This document shows positions 9,346-16,447 of a stretch of DNA of 64,000 nucleotides, in pieces. The translations under genes were made by a program, and so were the position numbers. Each line of letters opens with the position of its first letter. The first letter of the stretch is position 1. The notes beneath the pieces are model-generated. The model saw only the letters and a program-made list of their open reading frames with translations, searched no databases and had not been told where the DNA came from. The stretch is from Paenibacillus chitinolyticus NBRC 15660 (GTDB lineage: Bacteria; Bacillota; Bacilli; Paenibacillales; NBRC-103111), in contig NZ_BBJT01000010.1 of assembly GCF_000739915.1 (NCBI RefSeq), positions 1 through 64,000 on the forward strand. Direction: 5' to 3'.

Positions 9346-9723
9346 CTACTCACCTTGTTTGTCTCCAGGCTTTCTATCCTTCTCTTCATTTTTCAGATAC
9401 CGCCAATATTTCAACATTTCTTTTGTTCTTTCCTTTGGTGCAGAGGCAAAATCTTTAAAAAATACATTCACTTCAGGATCGTTTAATATTTCTAAAAAAT
9501 CTTTATCATCTTCTATCGAGGATGATTCACGACCGGTTAAATAATCTACTTTAACTTTAAAAAATTCGCTGAACCTATTTAAAAGTTCTAGTGATGGTTC
9601 TCTTTCTCCTCTTTCATACATGCCAACAGAACTTTCACTAATGTTAAATTTTCCTGCTAAATCAGCTTGTGTTAGTCCTGCTTTTTTTCGCAGCTCTCTT
9701 AGTCTTAAACCAAATTTGGACAT
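9346..9723 (-). CDS. ImmR/cI-like lysogeny repressor (XRE family)
   Basis: A 125-residue protein with an N-terminal helix-turn-helix (RLRELRKKAGLTQADLAGKF, SESSVGMYERGEREPS) and a short acidic C-terminal domain. The size matches ImmR of ICEBs1. It faces a divergent cro-like gene across an operator cluster and lies next to its likely protease. Start ATG 9723 follows GGGTGAT; a TTG four codons upstream overlaps that site. Confidence 0.85.
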   Translation of the reverse strand: MSKFGLRLRELRKKAGLTQADLAGKFNISESSVGMYERGEREPSLELLNRFSEFFKVKVDYLTGRESSSIEDDKDFLEILNDPEVNVFFKDFASAPKERTKEMLKYWRYLKNEEKDRKPGDKQGE

Positions 9724-9740
9724 TTCATCACCCAATAATC

Positions 9741-9769
9741 ATAATAACACGTTACGTGTGAAATTAATC
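9741..9769 (-). promoter_or_regulatory. Possible leftward immunity promoter
   Basis: On the minus strand TATTAT (9741-9746) could be a -10 and GATTAA about 17 bases upstream a weak -35. Operator O1 lies between them. It would drive the repressor, protease and integrase. Confidence 0.4.
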
Positions 9770-9834
9770 GCACGATTCGTGTTGACTTCACACGTTTTGT
9801 GGTATATATTGTTATCAAGGAACACGATACGTGG
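9747..9834. promoter_or_regulatory. Immunity operator cluster O1-O4
   Basis: Four 13-base imperfect palindromes fit ACACG-NNN-CGTGT: ACACGTTACGTGT (9747-9759), GCACGATTCGTGT (9770-9782), ACACGTTTTGTGG (9790-9802) and ACACGATACGTGG (9822-9834). A fifth, GCACGAATCGTGT, is at 10056-10068. They fill the gap between the divergent repressor and cro-like genes. Confidence 0.8.
9782..9810 (+). promoter_or_regulatory. Rightward early promoter
   Basis: TTGACT, 17 bases, TATATT. Operator O3 lies in the spacer and O2 touches the -35, so repressor binding would block it. Confidence 0.8.
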
Positions 9835-9852
9835 TTATTTGGAGGTGAGAAC

Positions 9853-10101
9853 TTGACTAAAGAAACGATTGCGGAAAAGTTGCTCAAGTTGAGGTCTAAG
9901 AAACCTCGTTACGAAGTAGCAAAAGAGGTAGGAATAAGTTTATCGGCCCTGCAAATGTACGAAAATGGACAACGAATTCCCCGAGACGATATCAAGGTAA
10001 GAATAGCAAACTATTATAAGGTTTCAGTTGAAGCCATTTTTTTTGACACTAAACCGCACGAATCGTGTGGTTCTAATGAAGAAAGGAGAAAAACATCATG
10101 A
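9853..10101 (+). CDS. Cro-like XRE regulator
   Basis: An 82-residue helix-turn-helix protein (YEVAKEVGISLSALQMYENGQRIP). It is the first gene of the rightward early operon, opposite the repressor, the place of cro. The start is TTG 9853, four bases after the perfect ribosome site GGAGGTGAG. An earlier in-frame codon at 9799 lies inside the promoter. Operator-like O5 lies near its 3' end, and its stop overlaps the next ATG. Confidence 0.8.
   Translation: MTKETIAEKLLKLRSKKPRYEVAKEVGISLSALQMYENGQRIPRDDIKVRIANYYKVSVEAIFFDTKPHESCGSNEERRKTS
10056..10068. promoter_or_regulatory. Operator O5 inside the cro-like gene
   Basis: GCACGAATCGTGT is a perfect palindrome of arms GCACGA/TCGTGT apart from its ends and matches the O1-O4 consensus. 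Its place about 220 bases downstream suggests DNA looping or control of the next gene. Confidence 0.65.
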
Positions 10102-10301
10102 ACAATTATTTCCAAGCTTATCCTTTGTATTTAAAAGCCTCAGACATTATGGATGCTTTGCAGGTTTCGAAGACAAAAGCCTATGAAATTCTTCAAAGAC
10201 CTGATTGCCCGACAGTTACTCTCGGGAAATCGAAGCGGGTTCATCGGGATAAGTTTTTTGAGTACATCGTTTCGCTGGAAGGCAAAACCTTACCGGCCTG
10301 A
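10098..10301 (+). CDS. Excisionase-like helix-turn-helix protein
   Basis: A 67-residue protein with YLKASDIMDALQVSKTKAYEIL followed by a wing-like GKSKRVHRDKFFEYI, the pattern of the MerR-like HTH_17 excisionase family. Size and position match Xis of ICEBs1-type elements, but such proteins can also be DNA-binding regulators. It overlaps the cro-like gene by four bases. Confidence 0.65.
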   Translation: MNNYFQAYPLYLKASDIMDALQVSKTKAYEILQRPDCPTVTLGKSKRVHRDKFFEYIVSLEGKTLPA

Positions 10302-10312
10302 TTTAAAATAAT

Positions 10313-10334
10313 AGCCCGCTAAAAAGCGCGGGCT
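10313..10334 (+). other. Hairpin after the xis-like gene
   Basis: AGCCCGC pairs with GCGGGCT around an eight-base loop. No T-run follows, so it may slow or process RNA and not terminate. Confidence 0.5.
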
Positions 10335-10480
10335 TGTAAGGGAACGGTTAGCATCAGTTATGTACAACTTCATTGTATCCTAATCCCTTGTCACAAATCG
10401 CCGTTTAAATGTGCTGATTTGTTCCGAGCGGAAAGGCAATTGTGTCTTTCAGCAGCACGACGAGGGAGGAGGTGAAAGAT

Positions 10481-10987
10481 TTGAGTATTGGAGACGCCTT
10501 TCGTAGTTACCGCAAAGAAAACGATATGACACAGCAGGAATTTAGCGAAATCGTTCCACTCGATAGAACTGGTTTATCAAAAATCGAAGCCGACAAAAAG
10601 AAAGCCCCCAAAGACATTATGCGAATCGCGGCGATAGCCCTAGATGATCCTAGAATTGCTTTGGCGGCCCAGGCTGAAGTCACAGGCGGCGCATGTCCGC
10701 CTTGGCTCTCCAAAGCAGATTTGCACAAAACGACTGTACATCTAAAAGCGCTGGAGGAAATAGAAGAAGCATTCGAGGCGATGAAGTCCACGCCCATAAC
10801 CAAGCGAAAAGATCAGCTCGAAATGAAAGACATACATAGGATTAAGAACACCATCATGGAATGTGTCGAGGCAATCACGGCCCTAACTCATTATGTAGCA
10901 ATTCTTTGCAAGGAATACACGATTAGCTGGATTGGGGTCTGGAAAGAACATCGGCAGGAGCTAAAGGAGAAAAAATATCTGAATTAG
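10481..10987 (+). CDS. XRE family regulator of the early operon
   Basis: A 168-residue protein with an N-terminal helix-turn-helix (FRSYRKENDMTQQEFSE, RTGLSKIEADKK) and a longer helical C-terminal part. Start TTG 10481 is chosen because GGGAGGAGGTGA lies just upstream; an in-frame GTG at 10442 has no such site. Probably a second early regulator; its target is not known. Confidence 0.7.
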   Translation: MSIGDAFRSYRKENDMTQQEFSEIVPLDRTGLSKIEADKKKAPKDIMRIAAIALDDPRIALAAQAEVTGGACPPWLSKADLHKTTVHLKALEEIEEAFEAMKSTPITKRKDQLEMKDIHRIKNTIMECVEAITALTHYVAILCKEYTISWIGVWKEHRQELKEKKYLN

Positions 10988-11001
10988 GAGGGCTTCTCTT
11001 T

Positions 11002-11268
11002 ATGAGCAATGTGAATTTAAAGCTGGCTCGGAAGCGGGTTGGAGAATTAACGCTTCTTTACCGCAAAATTCTATGGATTCGGGAGCCGGACGGAATTTGG
11101 GACTGGTTCTTGAAGCGGGAAATTGAGGAATTGGAAAAGGATATTTCAGCGGCAAAAGAAAACATGACCGCCCGGCCAGGCGATCATGTCAATTTGAAAA
11201 ATATTGTTGTAGTTAGTATACCGACATTTTTAACGCCTGACAAGGGAGCAGCCGGTTATGGGGGCTGA
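11002..11268 (+). CDS. Hypothetical early phage protein
   Basis: An 88-residue protein not recognised. The first 55 residues are charged and helical (KREIEELEKDISAAKE), the tail is proline/glycine rich. AGGAGG lies upstream of ATG 11002. It overlaps the next small gene by 11 bases. Confidence 0.6.
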   Translation: MSNVNLKLARKRVGELTLLYRKILWIREPDGIWDWFLKREIEELEKDISAAKENMTARPGDHVNLKNIVVVSIPTFLTPDKGAAGYGG

Positions 11269-11419
11269 AGATTTCGAAATACTTCTCGGGCGGATATGTG
11301 ATGGAGATATAGTCGTTCGGTCAGCGCCTACAAGGTATTTGAGAGAAGCGCTGACCGTTGGGGACATGTGGTTAATTTTTCAAGATCATGTCGAGCTGCA
11401 TTATTTAAAAACGATTTAA
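11258..11419 (+). CDS. Hypothetical 53-residue phage protein
   Basis: Starts at ATG 11258 (MGAEDFEILLGRICDGD) and ends LHYLKTI. It overlaps the previous gene by 11 bases. A GGGAG site precedes the start by about 12 bases. The sequence is acidic and not recognised. The start of the preceding stop region supports coupled translation. Confidence 0.5.
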   Translation: MGAEDFEILLGRICDGDIVVRSAPTRYLREALTVGDMWLIFQDHVELHYLKTI

Positions 11420-11426
11420 CGTAGGA

Positions 11427-11520
11427 ACGAAGCCAGCTTGGCTTCGTCGTTGGGACCGCGAGCTTGGCCTACTCCTTGGGCCTTCGGGGGTTCGCGGTCC
11501 GAACGATGCGATCAAGCATC
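11427..11520 (+). ncRNA. Three consecutive perfect hairpins, possible structured RNA
   Basis: ACGAAGCCA/TGGCTTCGT (11427-11447, three-base loop), GGACCGCGA/TCGCGGTCC (11453-11500, with an inner GGCC/GGGCC pairing possible) and GATGC/GCATC (11505-11520) follow one another in a gene-free gap. No T-run follows. The base composition is richer in G+C than the neighbours. It could be a leader element for the next gene or a small RNA. Confidence 0.45.
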
Positions 11521-11544
11521 AGTAAACATGTGGAGGGGTGAAGC

Positions 11545-11808
11545 GTGAACACGATCATTTATGAGGGCGTAGTCTTTAATGTCGTCCAAAAAACGGATTA
11601 TTTTACATTCGCGTACCGGGAATTAGGCTCAGAAAAGATCGAGGTCTATTGGAAGATGGGGGACGAAATCCAACTTCAAATCTGGTTCGTATCGCTTCTT
11701 ACTTTGTTGCTGGCTATCAGAGAATACTATCAGGCTTTATGCAAGGAGCAAAAGGGGGAGGAACGTGGCAAACCCTCAAGTCGAGAACGGATTTGTATCT
11801 GTAGCTAA
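11545..11808 (+). CDS. Hypothetical phage protein with one hydrophobic segment
   Basis: An 87-residue protein starting at GTG 11545 behind GGAGGGG. Residues 45-60 (LQIWFVSLLTLLLAI) are a possible membrane segment. The C-terminus overlaps the replication initiator gene by 44 bases. Not recognised. Confidence 0.55.
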   Translation: MNTIIYEGVVFNVVQKTDYFTFAYRELGSEKIEVYWKMGDEIQLQIWFVSLLTLLLAIREYYQALCKEQKGEERGKPSSRERICICS

Positions 11809-12784
11809 TGAACTTTGGGACGAAATCATACGGCGTAATTTTACGAAAAGACAAAAGGATATTCTGTATTTCGTCCTTCGTTTATCTTATGGCTGCCGAA
11901 ACAAATCGGCCTTTGTCCCGAAGTTAAAGGACTTTGAATTATGTGGTGTAGGCAAGACACACATCACAAATGAACTGAAATACCTTGTGGAGTGTAGGGT
12001 AATCGCTTGGGACAAAGCTGAGTGTGCTTTCGCCATAAACAAGGATTATGAAAAATGGCAGGTCAGTCCGGTAGCAGGGTGGAACCGTGAAGAATTCAAC
12101 AATTTGATCCACCAAAATCTAGCTAAAAAGTTACCGAAACAGGAACATGAAATACCTGAAAAAGTTACTGAAATAGTAACTAGTGAAAATAACGGTTACC
12201 GAAACAGTAACCAACAAGTTACTGAAACAGTAACCGAAGAGTTACCGAAACAGGAACCTTTAAGTGGTTTAAACCCTTGCGGCTCTAAGGCGGAAGGCGT
12301 GTCTAAAGACAGTATTAAAGACAGTATTAAAAACAATATTACTACTACTGATATAGAGCCGGCCGAATCCGATCCACTTATCCAAATTCAGGACGCGTAT
12401 TGTGATTTACATGAAAAGCTACCGTTTAACCTGTCCCAGAAGGATTTGTCTCTTATGAGGGAAGTGGTCGAACTAGAGATTCCAGCACAATTCGTAATTA
12501 AAACGATGCAGGACACTTTTGCTCTAAAGAAAAGAAGGGCGACAGAAAACGTTGTCCCTTTTAAAAAACCAAGCAGTTTCACCTATTACGAAAACCCTAT
12601 TTTGGACGCTTGGCGTAATCATCAAGACAAGATAAAGCCATTCCCGAAGGGAGGACAAAGCAATGTTCAGGTCAATGCGGGAGACGCTTCGACCCGAAGA
12701 ACTGATAGCCAAAATCCAGCACCTGAAAGCAATAAAACCGGATGGATACGGACAAGCCGAAACGCCGATTTACAAGTGCGCTAA
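11765..12784 (+). CDS. Phage replication initiator (O-like)
   Basis: A 339-residue protein whose first 100 residues (VENGFVSVANELWDEIIRRNFTKRQKDILYFVLRLSYG) match the winged-helix replication domain of lambda O-like proteins in Firmicute phages. The middle is low complexity and its DNA holds five iterons and an AT-rich tract. The last 100 residues (LMREVVELEIPAQFVIKTMQDTF) would contact the loader. Start GTG 11765 follows GGGGGAGGAAC. It overlaps the DnaC-like gene by 122 bases. Confidence 0.82.
   Translation: MANPQVENGFVSVANELWDEIIRRNFTKRQKDILYFVLRLSYGCRNKSAFVPKLKDFELCGVGKTHITNELKYLVECRVIAWDKAECAFAINKDYEKWQVSPVAGWNREEFNNLIHQNLAKKLPKQEHEIPEKVTEIVTSENNGYRNSNQQVTETVTEELPKQEPLSGLNPCGSKAEGVSKDSIKDSIKNNITTTDIEPAESDPLIQIQDAYCDLHEKLPFNLSQKDLSLMREVVELEIPAQFVIKTMQDTFALKKRRATENVVPFKKPSSFTYYENPILDAWRNHQDKIKPFPKGGQSNVQVNAGDASTRRTDSQNPAPESNKTGWIRTSRNADLQVR
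12130..12257 (+). repeat. Five iterons of the candidate phage origin
   Basis: Five 17-base repeats of GTTACYGAAAYAGKAAC start at 12130, 12164, 12195, 12218 and 12241. Each is itself an inverted repeat, GTTAC/GTAAC or GGAAC. They lie inside the initiator gene, as in lambda. The spacing between starts is 34, 31, 23 and 23 bases. Confidence 0.85.
12305..12340 (+). repeat. AT-rich 12-mer tandem repeats, candidate unwinding element
   Basis: AAAGACAGTATT, AAAGACAGTATT and AAAAACAATATT lie head to tail 48 bases after the last iteron, then more AT-rich sequence. This is the layout of an origin unwinding element. Confidence 0.7.
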
Positions 12785-13493
12785 GTGCAAGGACGAGCTT
12801 GGGTATTTTGTACAAAGGCCCATCGTGATGTCCCAAAAAGGTGAAGCTAAAGAGTTCATGATCGATTACTGGAAAGATTGTGATTGCATAGTTGATCGGA
12901 AGGTCGATAAGGCTTTCGAATCGAGTAAGATTTCTTTCGAATTCCAAAAGAAATCATTCGATAACTTTGATCTTGAAGTCTTGGGTCCGGTTCGAGATGC
13001 GTACCAATGTACCCGAACTTATACAGAGCAATACCGCAAAGTAAAGTTAGAGAAGCACAACAGCATAGCTCTACTTGGGGCATCTGGTTGCGGAAAAACT
13101 CACCTTCTAATGGCTGCGGCAAACACACTCATTTCGCAAGGCGTAAAGGTTCAGTATTTTCCTTGGGTCGAAGGATTTAACGAATTAAAGGACGATATGG
13201 CTTTGGTTAAGGAACGTGTATTTCAACTTCAAAAAGCTGAATTACTGTTCATTGATGACATGTTTAAGCCGCGGAAAGGACCAACTGATTTTGAATTGAC
13301 ACAAGCTTTTGCCATTATCAATTATCGATATCTCGAAAAGCTGCCTATCATGATTTCGTCCGAACGAGACATAAAAACCATGTGCGGCTACGATACGGCA
13401 CTAGGTAGTCGAATCTACGACATGTGCAAAGATTATCTTGTAAACATCGTGGGCGACTCTTACAAGCTAAACTATCGGTTGAGGGAGGACTGA
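12663..13493 (+). CDS. DnaC/DnaI-like helicase loader ATPase
   Basis: A 276-residue AAA+ protein. An N-terminal zinc-finger-like part has CAKC near residue 39 and CDC near residue 73. Walker A GASGCGKTH is near residue 139 and Walker B LLFIDDMF near residue 195, with sensor-1 ISSERD. It probably loads the host replicative helicase at the iteron origin together with the upstream initiator. ATG 12663 follows GGGAGGAC; it overlaps the initiator in another frame by 122 bases. Confidence 0.85.
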   Translation: MFRSMRETLRPEELIAKIQHLKAIKPDGYGQAETPIYKCAKCKDELGYFVQRPIVMSQKGEAKEFMIDYWKDCDCIVDRKVDKAFESSKISFEFQKKSFDNFDLEVLGPVRDAYQCTRTYTEQYRKVKLEKHNSIALLGASGCGKTHLLMAAANTLISQGVKVQYFPWVEGFNELKDDMALVKERVFQLQKAELLFIDDMFKPRKGPTDFELTQAFAIINYRYLEKLPIMISSERDIKTMCGYDTALGSRIYDMCKDYLVNIVGDSYKLNYRLRED

Positions 13494-13499
13494 ACTACG

Positions 13500-13601
13500 A
13501 TGAATGATTTCGACATAACTCCCGAACAGCTTGCCGAAATGATCCGGCAAGACATGGAATGGGAAATTGAACAAATGCGTAGCGAGGATTCGGAAATATG
13601 A
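13500..13601 (+). CDS. Hypothetical 33-residue acidic protein
   Basis: Reads MNDFDITPEQLAEMIRQD and ends SEDSEI. GGGAGGAC lies eleven bases before ATG 13500, and the stop overlaps the next ATG. It is acidic and helical. Not recognised. Confidence 0.5.
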   Translation: MNDFDITPEQLAEMIRQDMEWEIEQMRSEDSEI

Positions 13602-13912
13602 CAGCCGCGGCCCAAAGTCCATATGCCCGTATGGGAAACACGAACAAGCGAGGGAAGGCCGTTATTGGCGGCAAGAAGCATGATAGGCGGCGGATCGAAA
13701 ACAAGGTGCCGGTCCAATTGGGTGAGTTTGTCGAATTGATCCAGGAACAGGTTATCGATTTGGATTATACAATTCGGATGCTGTTTGTTGAGTTAATAGC
13801 TCAGGGTTTTGCGGATCACGAAGTGATTATGCATAGTCAGGCGATTTTATTAAAGGCAATCCAGAAAGCGTCAAGCGCGGAGGTGATGTTGAATGTTCAA
13901 AAAAAAGCGTAA
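13598..13912 (+). CDS. Hypothetical phage protein
   Basis: A 104-residue protein with a basic N-terminal part (RGKAVIGGKKHDRRRIENK) and a helical rest. Both ends overlap neighbouring genes (4 and 20 bases), which supports coupled translation. Not recognised. Confidence 0.55.
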   Translation: MTAAAQSPYARMGNTNKRGKAVIGGKKHDRRRIENKVPVQLGEFVELIQEQVIDLDYTIRMLFVELIAQGFADHEVIMHSQAILLKAIQKASSAEVMLNVQKKA

Positions 13913-14489
13913 AGAAGTGGCTCCTTGGCGGCAAGGCATAACCGCCCACCACAATCGGCGGCCGTCCAAGGCAGACCGAGCGGAGTTTCCGACGACAGTC
14001 ATCAAGGAGTTGATTCAGGAAGCCGATGGGCGGTGCCAGTGTTGCGGCCTGCTGCCGGATACCACGACGCACCATGTAATGCCGCGGGGACGGGGTGGCC
14101 GTGGCGTCAAGACGAACGGCATGCGGTTGAACGGCGTCTGCCATGACCGGATTCAAACAAACGAAGAAGAATTGCAGTACTGGATATCTGAATGGACACG
14201 CCGGTACGGCCCTTATTTTTGGTATGACGCGCAAGACTTCGAGGAGTTGGAGAAACGAAAGGCCAAGGAATTTCAGATGCACGAGCAGGCCGAGCGTCTT
14301 CAGCCGGTCATGGAACTGCTGTCCAATGCTACCGGCCGCAAGCTAAAGCCGAGTGAGCGCCGCCTAGTTCACGAGATTGGGGCGAAGCCGGACCGATTGA
14401 TGGTATTTCAGCAGCTACTGCAAGATACCGTCGGACCCGGGATAACCAACATGGACAAGCAATTCGGATATGGCCGATTTGATGATTAA
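13893..14489 (+). CDS. HNH-nuclease-like phage protein
   Basis: A 198-residue protein. Residues 45-85 hold DGRCQCCG, THHVMPRGRGG and NGVCHDRI, the layout of an HNH motif with zinc-binding cysteines. The C-terminal half is helical and charged. HNH proteins near replication genes can act in recombination or in packaging with terminase; which applies here is not known. The start is coupled to the previous gene. Confidence 0.7.
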   Translation: MFKKKRKEVAPWRQGITAHHNRRPSKADRAEFPTTVIKELIQEADGRCQCCGLLPDTTTHHVMPRGRGGRGVKTNGMRLNGVCHDRIQTNEEELQYWISEWTRRYGPYFWYDAQDFEELEKRKAKEFQMHEQAERLQPVMELLSNATGRKLKPSERRLVHEIGAKPDRLMVFQQLLQDTVGPGITNMDKQFGYGRFDD

Positions 14490-14709
14490 GGCCGGGACGT
14501 TTTGGGTCTGGACGGAGCAGGCGGAAACCGCACGGCCCGAATGGTTTGCAGGTCATCCCGTATGGTCGGATTACTTACACGCGGCACCGGCGGAATGGGT
14601 GCAGCAGGGATTTGTCCGGGAAGCGACGACAGAAGGCCAGATCGAAATAAGCGAATTTTTGGACCTGGATGGTCTGAAAAACAAAAATGCCCCGGCCTAT
14701 TTGGGATAG
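14470..14709 (+). CDS. Hypothetical phage protein
   Basis: A 79-residue, tryptophan-rich protein (FWVWTEQAE, PVWSDYLHAAPAEWVQQGF). It overlaps the HNH-like gene by 20 bases. Not recognised. A hairpin covers its 3' end. Confidence 0.5.
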   Translation: MADLMIKAGTFWVWTEQAETARPEWFAGHPVWSDYLHAAPAEWVQQGFVREATTEGQIEISEFLDLDGLKNKNAPAYLG

Positions 14710-14722
14710 GAGCCGGGGGCAT
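14687..14722 (+). other. Hairpin at the end of the early gene block
   Basis: ATGCCCCGGC pairs with GCCGGGGGCAT with one bulge. No T-run follows. Confidence 0.5.
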
Positions 14723-14844
14723 CGTCAAAACACCTTACGGCAACTATACCACGTTTTAGGGAGTTTATCTACGATCAGCATACCAAAAATAGCTGCCGGT
14801 TTGATCGGGGTTATTTGACTTCTGGATGAATAGGAGGGCAATAT

Positions 14845-15012
14845 ATGGAACTTGTGATTGCAGACTGTGATCGTTGCGGGAAACAGAAGGAATGCGTTCA
14901 ATTCGTCGTGCAAGAGTTCGCGGAAAGTCCCGAGGCATACCCGGATTATGAAAATTCGAACATTTGCGCCAGATGCATCGGAAACATGCTGGCGCATGAG
15001 GAAACATTTTGA
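14845..15012 (+). CDS. Small four-cysteine zinc-binding protein
   Basis: A 55-residue protein from ATG 14845 behind TAGGAGGG. CDRCGKQKEC near the start and CARC near residue 41 make a likely zinc knuckle. It opens the block of small orphan genes but lacks the leader repeats. Not recognised. Confidence 0.6.
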   Translation: MELVIADCDRCGKQKECVQFVVQEFAESPEAYPDYENSNICARCIGNMLAHEETF

Positions 15013-15030
15013 TAGGAGCGTGTATTGGAA

Positions 15031-15171
15031 ATGACCAAAAAAATGCTGAAATGCCCATACTGCGGAGCGCATTGGGTGGAACTCGATAAAGACGAGTGCG
15101 GAGAAACTTACACGCTGGAATGCGAAGATGGCTGCGGTAAGCAATTCGAAATGTACTTTGACGCAAGTTGA
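15031..15171 (+). CDS. Small zinc-ribbon protein
   Basis: A 46-residue protein (MTKKMLKCPYCGAHWVELD) with CPYC and CEDGC, typical of phage zinc-ribbon peptides. ATAGGAGCG lies upstream of ATG 15031. Leader repeat A1 begins three bases after its stop. Confidence 0.6.
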   Translation: MTKKMLKCPYCGAHWVELDKDECGETYTLECEDGCGKQFEMYFDAS

Positions 15172-15173
15172 GT

Positions 15174-15194
15174 AACACAGAAATACATGGGAGG
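15174..15194 (+). repeat. Leader repeat A1
   Basis: Full family A copy ending in GGGAGG, nine bases before ATG 15204. Confidence 0.9.
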
Positions 15195-15203
15195 AAATTA
15201 GAA

Positions 15204-15494
15204 ATGAGCAGAACGTCATTTAACTCAAGCCGAGAAGCATATGCATACATCCTTGAAGAACATGAAAAAGCAAAGGAATTACTAGAAAGAACAAAGTTTG
15301 ATATATCGTACTTGTGGATGAACATAACAAAAGGAAATTTTGAAGATGATTCAAAACAAGAACACGCTCTAAAGGAATTGGGGTATCTAGCGAAGTCCTC
15401 TTATAGTTTGGCAGATTCTGCAGCTAGACTTTCAAATCTAGCAAAGGCTTTATCTGCTTACTTCGCGGATGAAATCAACGGAAGTGTAGATTGA
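15204..15494 (+). CDS. Hypothetical cassette protein, helical
   Basis: A 96-residue protein, mostly helical (YILEEHEKAKELLERTKFDISYLW). ATG 15204 is chosen because it lies nine bases after the GGGAGG of repeat A1; an upstream TTG would translate through the repeat. Not recognised. Confidence 0.6.
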   Translation: MSRTSFNSSREAYAYILEEHEKAKELLERTKFDISYLWMNITKGNFEDDSKQEHALKELGYLAKSSYSLADSAARLSNLAKALSAYFADEINGSVD

Positions 15495-15502
15495 TTATTT
15501 GT

Positions 15503-15522
15503 AACACAGAAATACATGGGAA
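15503..15522 (+). repeat. Leader repeat A2 (variant)
   Basis: The family A body is intact but GGGAGG is replaced by GGGAAGGGGAG, which still gives a ribosome site for TTG 15535. Confidence 0.85.
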
Positions 15523-15534
15523 GGGGAGTTCGGT

Positions 15535-15780
15535 TTGATAGCTGAAATTCAATATGACGGCCTAGGCCGGATGAAGTATCATCCCGATTTTCCTCCGAAA
15601 CACGGTCAGCCGTTTTCGGAGGAAGAGCTTTGCTACCTTGCAAAATACTATAAAATTGATGGCCGCTTGTCTGTTTCTCTGGCGCTTGACCGTCCAGAAG
15701 GGTCAATTCAAAAGAAATACTTGTCTCTAAAAAGCAATGGAATGTTGGAGCGATACAGCGAACTCGAATACTACAGTTGA
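15535..15780 (+). CDS. Myb/SANT-like or HTH-like cassette protein
   Basis: An 81-residue protein. HGQPFSEEELCYLAKYYK followed by GSIQKKYLSLKSNGMLERY resembles a small helix-turn-helix or Myb-like fold found in Firmicute phages. The start is TTG 15535, six bases after AGGGGAG. DNA binding is inferred only from the pattern. Confidence 0.55.
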   Translation: MIAEIQYDGLGRMKYHPDFPPKHGQPFSEEELCYLAKYYKIDGRLSVSLALDRPEGSIQKKYLSLKSNGMLERYSELEYYS

Positions 15781-15789
15781 GGTGATGAC

Positions 15790-16413
15790 ATGCTGCTGCT
15801 TGTTAGCGGAGCTACCCAAACCGTAAAGAGAGTATCGGGAGATTCGGACAATATCGGCGGGCTACTCACTCCCCGAGCAGGCAACCTATCATACTATACA
15901 ACGAGTGGCATTCCGTGGGCGGCGGACAATGATTGCTTCAATGGATTCGATGAGAATCGGTTCATGAGCATGCTAGATCGCATGCGAGGATCGAATCCAA
16001 CATTTGTTACTGCCCCCGATATTGTTGGTGATGCAATGGGCACGTTGGATATGTTTTTACACTGGGAGCCAGTGATTCATTCATACGGTCTTCCTATAGC
16101 CTTCGTCCTCCAGGACGGTCAGGAAAAACTATGTATGCCCTGGGGGAAGCTTGATGCTGTATTCATCGGTGGATCAACGGATTACAAGCTTGGACCGGAA
16201 ATCAGGTGGTTAGTGCGGGAGGCGAAGTGGCGAGGGAAATGGGTTCACATGGGCAGGGTCAATAGCCTGCAGCGGTTGTCATATGCGAGGGATATTGGCT
16301 GCGATAGCGTGGACGGGACGGGTTACAGTCGTTTCCCTGATGCTAACATCCCGGAAGCTCTCAATTTTCTGAAACACGAGCAAATCACGTTGAATATTGA
16401 CGAGGCCTTATGA
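15790..16413 (+). CDS. TGT/DpdA-like base-exchange protein
   Basis: A 207-residue protein with TAPDIVGDAMGTL, GLPIAFVLQDGQE, DAVFIGGSTDYKLG, WVHMGRVNSLQRL and GCDSVDGTGYSRFPD. These motifs are shared with phage proteins related to tRNA-guanine transglycosylases and to DpdA, which put 7-deazaguanines into DNA or tRNA. The TPDxxxD-like aspartates and VDGT are visible. No preQ0 synthesis genes are seen in the window, so a substrate would come from the host. It has its own GAGGTGATG site and, unlike its neighbours, no leader repeat. Confidence 0.55.
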   Translation: MLLLVSGATQTVKRVSGDSDNIGGLLTPRAGNLSYYTTSGIPWAADNDCFNGFDENRFMSMLDRMRGSNPTFVTAPDIVGDAMGTLDMFLHWEPVIHSYGLPIAFVLQDGQEKLCMPWGKLDAVFIGGSTDYKLGPEIRWLVREAKWRGKWVHMGRVNSLQRLSYARDIGCDSVDGTGYSRFPDANIPEALNFLKHEQITLNIDEAL

Positions 16414-16422
16414 ACTCGGCTG

Positions 16423-16440
16423 AACACAGAAATACATGGG
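16423..16440 (+). repeat. Leader repeat A3, truncated before its ribosome site
   Basis: The family A body runs up to GGGA and then changes to ATAGTCT, followed directly by repeat B1. Its ribosome site is lost. Confidence 0.85.
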
Positions 16441-16447
16441 ATAGTCT

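Noticed and set aside
9620-9856. Plus-strand open frame over the immunity region
   Set aside because: It covers the start of the repressor gene and the operators; the promoter lies inside it.
14687-14722. Hairpin as a terminator
   Set aside because: No T-run follows; listed only as a hairpin.
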